NCBI GenBank assembly: GCA_016720925.1 | Contig: JADKJR010000035.1 | Location: 1 to 14,599 of the forward strand | DNA length: 14,599 nucleotides | Direction: 5' to 3' | DNA from: Betaproteobacteria bacterium | Lineage (GTDB): Bacteria > Pseudomonadota > Gammaproteobacteria > Burkholderiales > Usitatibacteraceae | In this document: positions 1 to 6,384 of the stretch, piece by piece | How the letters are laid out: the number at the start of each line of letters is the position of its first letter | How positions within the stretch are numbered: the stretch's first letter is position 1 | Made by a program: the position numbers and the translations under genes | Notes under the pieces: model-generated | Databases searched by the model: none | What the model was told of the DNA's origin: nothing | The model's input: only the letters and a program-made list of their open reading frames with translations

Positions 1-98
1 TCGCGACCGAAACGCGTAATAACTTCGCGCATCATCAGCGCGTGCAGCGTCCGGCTCTGGATCCTCAGTGAACGCAATATCGATACATCAGCATTCAT
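1..98 (-). CDS. kpsM: Polysaccharide ABC exporter permease, KpsM/CtrC/BexB type (N-terminus only)
   Basis: This partial gene runs off the left edge; only the first 32 codons are present. The start is the ATG read from position 98, 13 bases after the kpsE stop. The visible protein begins MNADVSILRSLRIQSR and continues with ALMMREVITRFGR. An ALxxREVxTRFGR stretch just before the first membrane helix is typical of ABC-2 permeases that export capsular polysaccharide across the inner membrane. Lying directly after kpsE matches the ctrB-ctrC / bexC-bexB order, in which an ATPase gene (kpsT/ctrD) usually follows. No strong ribosome binding site is visible, so translation may be coupled to kpsE. The family call rests on a short segment plus context; an O-antigen permease is less likely next to a KpsE protein. 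Confidence 0.75.
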   Translation of the reverse strand, partial: MNADVSILRSLRIQSRTLHALMMREVITRFGR

Positions 99-111
99 CT
101 TTGATGCCCGG

Positions 112-1271
112 CTAGTCCGTGTGCTCTTTGATGCTGGCCACCAGCAGGCTGATCACGCCCCAGGCGACCAGCCCCAGCACAAACACCATGAATGCGGAGC
201 GTATCCGTCGCGGTTCCATCGCTTTGTCCGGCAGGTTCGGCTGCACAAGCCGCTCCAGGTAGAGTTGCTTGCGCAAGGCTTCGCTTCGGGCGGATTCCAG
301 CGCCGCCAATGAGGCAGCAAGCTGTTTCTCCGCAAACAGTTTCTCCAGCGTGAAGCGCTCAAACGCGCCGGATTTCGACGTGAGTGAACCTCCGCCGCCG
401 GCAACCTTCGCGGTTTCATTGGCGATGGTCCTGCGCAATGTTTCGATGCGATTTTTCAGCGACGCGACCTGTGGGTTATTCGGTGAGACGCGCGTAATCT
501 GGGAGAGCTGTGTTTCGGTGGAGATCAGTTCTTCCTGGAGTTTCGATACGCCCTGCAGTTGCAGCGCGGATTGGCGGTCCGGGTCAAAGACGGATTGATT
601 GGATCGGAATCCGGCAAGGGCGACGGCGGCCTTCTTTACTTTTTCTTCCCCGACGCTGACCTCGAGTTCGGCGGTCTTGATCAGATCCTGCCGGCTGCGG
701 TCGTTCAGGTTGTTCACCAGCCGCTCGCCCATCTTCAGCAACAGGTCGTTGATCTTTCTTGAGTCCTCGGCCGTGAACGCGCGCACTTTCAGGATGGTAA
801 TCGACGAGACGGTGTCGTAGTCGATTGTGACGCGGCTGCGATAGTAGCGGTGGAATGCTTCAAAGCTGTCGTCCCAATCCAACCCCGGAAAGCGATTGAT
901 GATGTCCGCGTCCTTGCTGGAGTAAGCCTTGCGTCTCGCGAGGTGATCGTCCAGTTCCTTTAGCGCATCGCGCGAGAGCACGAAATCGTGAACCGAATAG
1001 GTGTCATCCTGCGAGCGTGCAAATCCGGTGCCTTGCAGCAAGGCGCCCAATCCGCTCTGCGCGGAACGCTGCGGGCTGCGCACCACGAAACGCGATTCGG
1101 AGATGTACACGTCCGATGCGACGAAGGCCGTAATAGATGATCGCGAGGGTCGTCGGCAGGATGACCGTCAGAACAGGATCACGTTGAATTGCTTGCGCGG
1201 CGATTTGTGGGCCGGGAATGTTTGGGGGGTTGCATTCAATGCGGTTGTCCGATGGTGGAATTGAGGTTCAT
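112..1271 (-). CDS. kpsE: Capsule polysaccharide export inner-membrane protein, KpsE/CtrB/BexC family (frame broken near N-terminus)
   Basis: KpsE-type proteins are periplasm-spanning co-polymerase/adaptor subunits that link the KpsMT transporter to the outer-membrane exporter. The continuous frame from about 1110 to the stop at 112 starts YISESRFVVRSPQ and contains GLGALLQGTGFARSQDD, both typical of the family. A long helical, coiled-coil region (LEVSVGEEKVKKA to RIETLRRTIANE) follows, then a C-terminal membrane helix (FMVFVLGLVAWGVISLL). The N-terminal helix lies upstream in other frames: QFNVILF, then LTVILPTTLAIIYYG, then ASDV. Restoring one C near 1170 and correcting one base near 1125 joins them. 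Repaired length is about 385 residues, usual for KpsE. The ATG read from 1271 is the likely start but has no clear ribosome site and needs a further correction, so the start is uncertain. Confidence 0.85.
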
Positions 1272-1387
1272 GTGTGTTGTGGTTGAGGGTAGCATGCCGC
1301 TACCTTGAGGTGCGAAGCGCATGCAGGGTGCATGTAGGGTGCATGACAAACGGAAATCCGTCTATTGAGATTTCCATAAATCAATAC

Positions 1388-1537
1388 ACCGTTCGGGCTG
1401 ATCCTTCGAGTCCCTCAGGACAGGGTACGCTTCGCGTATCGAAGCCCTATCACCCTTCGATACCTCAGGGCGAACGAATACTGGATGTCACAAATATTGG
1501 AAAGCACAATAGCCCGTTCGTAGAGCTTGTCGAACCA
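1388..1537. repeat. Intergenic palindromic repeat cluster (REP-like), copy 1
   Basis: The 343-base gap between manC and kpsE holds no convincing gene. Its central part is made of short inverted units. The left unit CCGTTCGGGCTGATCCTTCG (from 1389) is an imperfect inverted copy of CCCTTCGATACCTCAGGGCG (from 1453). A further half-unit, CCCGTTCGTAGAGCTTGTCG, starts at 1513. About 27 bases beginning GATCCTTCGAGTC (1400-1426) recur with one base less at 3450-3475. CCGTTCG...TTCGA units of this type are widespread intergenic repeats in proteobacteria. The RNA could fold into hairpins between manC and kpsE. Outside the repeats, 1272-1387 and 1538-1614, I see nothing recognisable. Confidence 0.7.
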
Positions 1538-1614
1538 CATGCTGATTTTACTTAATCAGCCAACCCTATGGTGCTACTTATCCAGTTACCGCCTTTTCGC
1601 ACGTGCATCACCGA

Positions 1615-2975
1615 TTATTTCGCCGCCTGCGCACGCCCATAAATATCCTGAAACCGGACGATATCATCTTCGCCCAGGTATTCGCCGCTCTGCACTTCGA
1701 TCATCACGAGGTCTATGACCCCGGGGTTCTCCAGCCGGTGTTTGTGGCCAGCCGGAATGTACGTAGATTCGTTTGTGTCGAGCAGGAACTCTTTTTCGCC
1801 GTTGACCACTTTTGCCATGCCGTGCACGACGATCCAGTGTTCGCTGCGGTGGTGGTGCATCTGCAGCGATAGCGTCGCGCCAGGCTTGACCATGATGCGC
1901 TTGATCTTGAATGCCGCGCCTTCTTCAAGGACCGTGTAGGTGCCCCACGGGCGGTGGACCGTGCGGTGCAGCTTGTAGGTTTCATGTCCCCTGGCCTTTA
2001 GCCCGGCATAGATGTGTTTCACATCCTGCGCGCGGCTGCGGTCCGCGACCAGCAGCGCGTCGGGGGTATCGATGATGATCAGGTTATTGACGCCGACAAC
2101 ACCGACCATGCGATCGCTGCTTTGCACGAAATTGTCGTTGGAATCGTGCACCATGGCTTCGCCCTGAATGCGGTTGCCCTGGGCGTCCGGTGCCGATAGC
2201 GCGCCCACAGCATCCCAGGAGCCGATGTCGCTCCAGCCAATCTGGCATGGCACCACCGCGACAACCTTGGATTTCTCCATTACGGCATAGTCGATCGAAA
2301 TATCCGGCACTTTGGCGAACGTGTCCGGATTCAAGTCCGTTTGCGTGAAGGCGGCGCCCTTCCCGACGCCTTCGGACACGCGCGATTGCGCGATGCATGT
2401 TTGCGTCGCGCTCAATACGTCCGGGCTATACAGGCCCAGCTCGCGCAACATGGTGCCCGCACTGAAGCAGAACATTCCCGAATTCCAAAGGTAGTCGCCG
2501 GATTCGACATAGGTCTTCGCTTGTCCGGCTCAATACCGAAGGTCACCAGGCTGCCGCGCTGCGCGAGTTCGGCGGCCTTCGCGACGGCGGCGGCAAAGGC
2601 GGCTTGATCGGCGATCAGATGGTCGGCGGGCAACACCAGCAGGATCGCGTCCTCGCCATGCGTTTTCGCGACATGTATCGCGGCCGCGGCAATCGCGGGC
2701 GCGGTGTTTCGGCCAAACGGTTCGAGAATGTAGGACGTCGGCACCTTCGCCATATTGACCTCGCGATACTCGTCCTCGGTCTTGAAGAACAATTCCCGGT
2801 TGGTCACTGTGATCACCTCGGTCACGTTCGCCAGCGTCGCGCCGCGCAGGAATGCCTTCTGCAGCAGACTTTGGCCATCGGCCAGCCGAATAAACGGCTT
2901 CGGATGAGTCTCGCGTGAAACCGGCCAGAGGCGCGATCCGGCGCCGCCGCAGAGGATGGTGGGAATGAGGTTCAT
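1615..2975 (-). CDS. manC: Mannose-1-phosphate guanylyltransferase / mannose-6-phosphate isomerase (type II), with internal deletion and frame break
   Basis: This bifunctional enzyme isomerises fructose-6-P to mannose-6-P and makes GDP-mannose from mannose-1-P and GTP, supplying mannose or fucose units for surface polysaccharide. The start is the ATG read from 2975. The N-terminal nucleotidyltransferase signature is clear (LCGGAGSRLWPVSRETHPK), as are EPFGRNTAPAIAAAA and VLPADHLI. The second frame gives YVESGDYLWNSGMFCFSAG, IGWSDIGSWDAV and the C-terminal cupin isomerase domain (RPWGTYTVLEEG, QMHHHRSEHWIVVHG, PAGHKHRLENPG), ending at 1615. Near 2520-2535 the text jumps from LVTFGI to EPDK-AKTYVESG, so about 25 residues including the usual GYGYI segment are missing, plus one base. 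The span is about 453 codons against roughly 475-480 in the family, which fits. It may be an assembly fault or a damaged gene. Confidence 0.9.
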
Positions 2976-2995
2976 ATTTGGTGCGGCTTCTAAAG

Positions 2996-3030
2996 TCCTT
3001 CTCCCCGGGAGAAGGGTGGGGATGAGGGGA
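2996..3030. repeat. Short palindromic intergenic repeat upstream of manC
   Basis: The core CCTTCTCCCCGGGAGAAGG (2997-3015) is an almost perfect palindrome, followed by GTGGGGATGAGGGGA. Read in the reverse direction this resembles the widespread proteobacterial repeat with CCCTCATCCCC next to CCTTCTCCCGGGAGAAGG. It sits just upstream of the manC start, inside its likely 5' leader, where it could form a hairpin. No other copy occurs in this window, so the family assignment is from memory of the motif. Confidence 0.55.
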
Positions 3031-3158
3031 AACGGTGGCACAAGTGACGCAACATCCGCAATCCACCCCACAAGGTCAAATCTTACTATGCGATGCCCGG
3101 CTTGTGAGGATCACGCCGACATGTTTGCGCGATGCAAGCCCGCAGAAAATAGATCAAG

Positions 3159-3184
3159 CCCGCACAGTGCGGGTTTGGTATAAT
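3159..3184 (+). promoter_or_regulatory. Extended -10 promoter with an upstream palindrome, for tRNA-His
   Basis: TATAAT (3179-3184) is preceded by TG at 3176-3177, making an extended -10 element (TGGTATAAT). It lies 52 bases before the tRNA 5' end. No good -35 hexamer exists at the right distance; that place is taken by a perfect palindrome with 7-bp arms, CCCGCACAGTGCGGG (3159-3173). The 10-mer CAAGCCCGCA occurs at 3135-3144 and again at 3155-3164, exactly 20 bp (about two helical turns) apart. The -10 assignment is solid; an operator role for the palindrome is inference. Confidence 0.6.
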
Positions 3185-3236
3185 CCGTTTCCGTTTTACG
3201 TCCTGCAGATTCCGTCTGTGTGACACACAAGTCAAT

Positions 3237-3312
3237 GGTGGCTGTAGCTCAGCGGTAGAGTCCTGGATTGTGATTCCAGTTGTCGTGGGTTCGAACCCCA
3301 TCAGCCACCCCA
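3237..3312 (+). tRNA. tRNA-His (anticodon GTG), CCA encoded
   Basis: The gene folds as a normal tRNA. The acceptor strand GTGGCTG (3238-3244) pairs with CAGCCAC (3302-3308), and the extra 5' G at 3237, the histidine identity G-1, pairs with C at 3309. CCA is encoded at 3310-3312. The D arm is AGCTCAGCGGTAGAGT. The anticodon stem is CTGGA / TCCAG with GTG at 3270-3272. The T arm is CGTGGGTTCGAACCCCA. The sequence is very close to E. coli tRNA-His. It is transcribed rightward from the extended -10 promoter just upstream and ends in a strong hairpin terminator a few bases downstream. Confidence 0.97.
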
Positions 3313-3318
3313 GAATAG

Positions 3319-3348
3319 AAAAAAGCCACCCCTTGCGGTGGCTTTTTT
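3319..3348 (+). terminator. Intrinsic terminator of tRNA-His, inside a much longer inverted repeat
   Basis: AAAAAAGCCACC (3319-3330), loop CCTTGC, and GGTGGCTTTTTT (3337-3348) form a GC-stemmed hairpin followed by six T, starting 6 bases after the tRNA CCA. With A tracts on the left side it could also work for leftward transcription. The pairing continues outward on both sides: 3298-3318 on the left, which is the 3' end of the tRNA itself, with 3349-3366 on the right, giving a stem of about 30 bp with two small bulges. Confidence 0.85.
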
Positions 3349-3437
3349 ATTCTGGGGTGCTGATGGAATGAGAAATGCACTCCGCTTCGACCAGGCCCAG
3401 CCGAATCATGCCAGAAGGGCCACTTATCAACCTAATT

Positions 3438-3561
3438 CCGTTCGCCCTTGATCCTTCGAGTCCTCAGGACAGGGTAACCGCTGCGGCGTATCGAAGGGCA
3501 TTCCGACGCAATGAATCAATGCCCTACATTGAGTGTGCTTCGACACCTCAGCACGAACGGG
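3438..3561. repeat. Intergenic palindromic repeat cluster (REP-like), copy 2
   Basis: The 342-base interval between tRNA-His and the smpB stop has no credible gene. It contains a second copy of the repeat found near 1400. CCGTTCGCCCTTGATCCTTCG starts at 3438-3439, and CCTCAGGACAGGGTA at 3462-3475 matches the first copy. An inverted end unit, CTTCGACACCTCAGCACGAA, starts at 3538. The middle contains the inverted pieces TCGAAGGGCATT (3491-3502) and AATGCCCTACATT (near 3518), which could form a stem. Outside the repeat (3367-3437 and 3562-3654) I see nothing recognisable. Confidence 0.65.
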
Positions 3562-3654
3562 GAGTTGATTAGAAGTCCCAGCATAAACTGGGGCGGGCTG
3601 GCGCGCCCTCCAAGCCGAAAATGCCTGAAAGCCCCCGCCAAATGGCGTTCCGCG

Positions 3655-4128
3655 TCATTTTATCCCGCAAAACGAAGAATTACCCGACCCGCTTTTCATC
3701 AGTTGCTCCTGCTCGCGCTTCCAGTCCTTTTCCTTCTCCACATCGCGCTTGTCGTGCTGCTTCTTGCCTTTGGCGAGGCCGATTTCGAGTTTGACGAAGC
3801 CGCCCTTGTAGTGAAGATTAAGCGGGACCAGCGTGTAGCCGCGCTGTTCGATCTTGCCGACGAGTTTCTTGATTTCATCCGCCTTCAGCAGCAGTTTGCG
3901 GGTGCGCACCGGGTCGGGGATGACGTGGGTGGACGCCTCCGGCAGGGCGGAGATATGCGCGCCGATCAGATACAGTTCACCCTGTTTGAGGATCACGTAA
4001 CCTTCCTTGATCTGCGCGCGGCCGGCGCGGATGGCTTTCACTTCCCAGCCATGGAGTACGACGCCCGCTTCGTAGCGCTCTTCGATGAAGTAATCGAAAA
4101 AGGCTTTTTTGTTGTCGACAATGCTCAT
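3655..4128 (-). CDS. smpB: SsrA-binding protein SmpB (trans-translation)
   Basis: SmpB binds tmRNA and brings it to ribosomes stalled on broken mRNA. The 157-residue frame is uninterrupted and of normal length. It starts MSIVDNKKAFFDYFIEERYE. The core tmRNA-binding barrel has GVVLHGWEVKAIRAG, the family signature region, then GYVILKQGELYLIGAHIS, VRTRKLLLKADEIKKLVGKI and VPLNLHYKGGFVKLEIGLAKG. The basic tail KGKKQHDKRDVEKEKDWKRE, which reaches into the ribosomal A site, is present. The last residues, GSGNSSFCGIK, differ from the usual short ending, so the stop may be shifted by a small error, though the helix before it is intact. The gene is divergent from ratA, the common smpB/ratA arrangement. 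Confidence 0.97.
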   Translation of the reverse strand: MSIVDNKKAFFDYFIEERYEAGVVLHGWEVKAIRAGRAQIKEGYVILKQGELYLIGAHISALPEASTHVIPDPVRTRKLLLKADEIKKLVGKIEQRGYTLVPLNLHYKGGFVKLEIGLAKGKKQHDKRDVEKEKDWKREQEQLMKSGSGNSSFCGIK

Positions 4129-4184
4129 AAGCCGGAATTATCCCATGGGATGCTTGCGCCCCGGTCGGATAGAATCTGATTGCC

Positions 4185-4624
4185 ATGGCTCACGTCGAAA
4201 ATCTGCCCTCTGTTCCCCTATTCCGCCGCCAAGATGTACGAATTGGTGGACGATTGCGAGCGCTATCCGGAATTCCTGCCATGGTGCGGCGGCGCCGAGA
4301 CGCCCGTGCGCGATCAGACGCGAACGCTGGCGACCATCCATATCGACTATCGCGGATCCGGCAGTCCTTCACGACCGAAAAACACCAAAATCGAAAATGT
4401 CGAGATTCAAATGAATCTGCGTGAAGGGCCATTCAGCGAACTCGAAGGTAAATGGCGATTTCAGGCGTTGTCGGATTCGGCGTGCAAGGTGTCGCTGACG
4501 CTCGATTACGGATTTTCCAGTACGTTGCTGGAGAAAGCGGTCGGTCCCGTGTTCGGCATGATCGCCAACACTATGATCGAACGTTTCGTGACGCGAGCGG
4601 AAGCGCTGTACGGCGACCCGGTGA
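4185..4624 (+). CDS. ratA: RatA/CoqQ-type START-domain protein (ubiquinone-binding family), frame broken
   Basis: These small SRPBCC/START proteins, related to yeast Coq10, are thought to bind ubiquinone; in E. coli the protein was described as the ribosome-association toxin RatA. The start is the ATG at 4185 (MAHVE); the frame then changes near 4205-4220 to PYSAAKMYELVDDCERYPEF, LPWCGGAETPVRD and TLATIHIDYRG. Near 4345-4380 a short detour frame gives RQSFTTE, then the main frame resumes with EIQMNLREGPFSELEGKWRF, CKVSLTLDYGFSSTLLEKAV and GPVFGMIANTMIERFVTRAE. The likely stop is the TGA at 4622-4624, overlapping the GTG start of rnfH, and needs one corrected base near 4610. As written, the frame instead runs into rnfH and stops at 4662. 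All expected conserved segments are present. Confidence 0.92.
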
Positions 4625-4922
4625 GCGTCTTGCGGGTGCGTGTAGCCTGGCGGAGCGCCTGAATCGCAAGGCGAAATTGCCGTGGAATTGCCGGAACCCG
4701 CGAACGTGCAGATGGCCATTGATGCCGCATGTCATTCGGTGCCCGGGATCGCGACGATTGCGGCGAACGCGGTGGCTGTCGGCGTATGGGGCAAGGTACG
4801 TGCCCGCGATCATTGGCTGCGTGACGGCGATCGCGTCGAGTTCTATCGTGCACTGCAAGCCGACCCGAAAGATGCGCGTCGCGCCAACGCAAAACGCTCG
4901 CCGGGTAAACGGAAAGATGTGA
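4621..4922 (+). CDS. rnfH: RnfH family protein (UPF0125), frame broken
   Basis: RnfH is a small ubiquitin-fold protein of unclear role, almost always next to ratA. The start is probably GTG at 4621, sharing four bases (GTGA) with the ratA stop, which suggests translational coupling. The first strand VSVLRVRVAWRSA is followed after one missing or extra base near 4660 by ESQGEIAVELPEPANVQMA, then AVAVGVWGKVRARDHWLRD and the family hallmark GDRVEFYRALQADPKDARR. A shift near 4905 would give the stop TGA at 4920-4922, for a total of about 100 residues, normal for RnfH. Without it the frame continues to 5149 antisense to the next gene, which is not believable. Confidence 0.88.
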
Positions 4923-4945
4923 AGTGGAGACAGGGCTACTTCTGC

Positions 4946-6366
4946 CTAGCGATAAAGGGTCATCGGCAATGGGCGATAGGAAAGCATTTCAACGCCCAAC
5001 AGCGTCTCGTCCTGGGTGCGCTGGGTCAGTTTGCGAACGATCACACCGAGCATGAAGTACGCGAACCCATCCGGCCTTACCGCCAGCAGTTGTCCAACGC
5101 TAATGCGATCGCCGGTCGCGCGATCCACGATCAGGCCGATGCCCTTTGAACTCATGTCGTGAATTTTCCAGCGGGTCTCGAGCGCATCGGATGCCGGTGG
5201 ACCGCCTTGCGGATGTCTCAACGGCGGTCGAGCGCGTTGCCCGTGGCCGGCATTTCCAGGGTGAGTTGGAGGCCGCCAAATTTCGCGTGCGTGTTCCCGG
5301 TTGCCGCAAGCCGCGCGTTATGTGCGGGGGTCGCTTTGCCGGCCTCGCTGCTCATCGCCCGTCGTGCCTCGCTAAACCCGAGCCGTACTTCCGCCGTCAG
5401 ATTCTCAACCGGCTTGCGTGCCTCAATGCGCGATGCGCTGGCCTGCAAGAGGGTGGCATACAGGCGCTCAATGGTCGTCAGCAGCGCAACATGCTCTTCG
5501 ATCGAGAATGAATCGGACGCACCGCGGCCGCGATAGGGATTGCCGGTGCGAAGCTGCGTGCGTACCGCCTCGACTTGCTCTTTCAGGCCTTCGATGCGCG
5601 CATAGCGATATGAGGGCTTGGCCGCACTGCTTGTGACCAGTTGCAGGCCAGCCATGAGGTTGAGATCGACAAACAGCGCATGCGAACGCGGCGAGTAGGT
5701 TTCATCGAACGCATACTCGGTTGTCCACTCCGCCAGCCATTTGTCGGCAATTTCAATTTGCGGCACGGTCAGGCTGCCGGTGTTCAGCACTTCCAGCATC
5801 AACGCCCGCAAATATAGCGACTGCGCGGTGACGCTGTATTTCGCTTCGACAGCGAACAGTTCGATCGGTGTGTTGGCGAACCCGTGGCTCTCGGCAAACT
5901 TGTACAGCGCGTGCAGATCCGGCCAGAAGGTGGGCTTGATCGGTTCGTGGCGGAAGAAGCACCACTTTATCGCCGCGCCATGGTGATACAGGGCGAAAGC
6001 GACGATGCGTTGCAGCAGCGGTTCAGCGTCTTCCTTGGTCCACTCGCCGCGTCGCTGCACGAGAGCTTCCATCGTCTTGGCCGCCACGCCGTGCATCAAG
6101 TGCAGGTCATGCGCGAATTGCTCCGCCGCCGTTTTTTCGGTGATGGCAAAGAAAGCGACTTTGTCGGATTGAATGACTTGATACAAGCGGTTTTCGAATG
6201 CGACAAGTTCACGGACCGCTTCCGCCGCAATGGGCGCCGGCGTATCGGCAAATGCCTTGACGGTTCCAATCAGTGCCATGCACTGCGCGCCAGTCTGCGG
6301 CGCCGTGCCATCCAGCGCTGTCGACATGGAGAGGGAATCGTTTTCGGGTGACTTGCCAGTTTGCAT
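4946..6366 (-). CDS. Large protein with C-terminal PilZ-like domain (possible c-di-GMP sensor), one frame break
   Basis: The first 382 residues (6366 to about 5218) form an uninterrupted, largely helical region without a signal peptide or membrane helix that I do not recognise as a named domain (for example AVRELVAFENRLYQVIQSDK, TFWPDLHALYKFAESHG). A single break near 5220 separates it from about 80 more residues ending in RWKIHDMSSKGIGLIVDRA, VGQLLAVRPDG, MLGVIVRKLTQRTQ and LLGVEMLSYRPLP. DMSSKG fits the PilZ (D/N)xSxxG motif, and the pattern resembles C-terminal PilZ domains of long betaproteobacterial proteins. The RxxxR half of the motif is not clear; ALDRRLRHP at the break could be part of it. 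Repaired length is about 470 residues. It follows the FimV-like gene by 18 bases, suggesting one operon and a role in pilus or polarity control. c-di-GMP binding is inference. Confidence 0.7.
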
Positions 6367-6384
6367 TTTTTTTGCCGCTACTTG

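Noticed and set aside
1388..1537. CRISPR array
   Set aside because: The repeats are inverted, of unequal spacing and size, and there are no cas genes or regular spacers.
3086..3301. Minus-strand frame beginning MGFEPTTTG across tRNA-His
   Set aside because: This is the well-known false peptide produced by reading the antisense of a tRNA T-arm; the sequence is explained by the tRNA and its promoter.
3237..3366. Integrase attachment site at tRNA-His
   Set aside because: A phage or island attachment would duplicate the tRNA end as a direct repeat. Here the copy is inverted and adjacent, and no integrase gene is present.
4154..4175. Promoter of ratA (TTGCGC / TAGAAT)
   Set aside because: TAGAAT at 4170-4175 is a fair -10, but TTGCGC is only 10 bases upstream and the start codon would be almost leaderless; too weak to annotate.
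3511..4179. A 222-codon plus-strand open frame opposite smpB
   Set aside because: It is the mirror of the highly conserved smpB frame. Its protein shows no recognisable family, and its start lies inside the repeat region.
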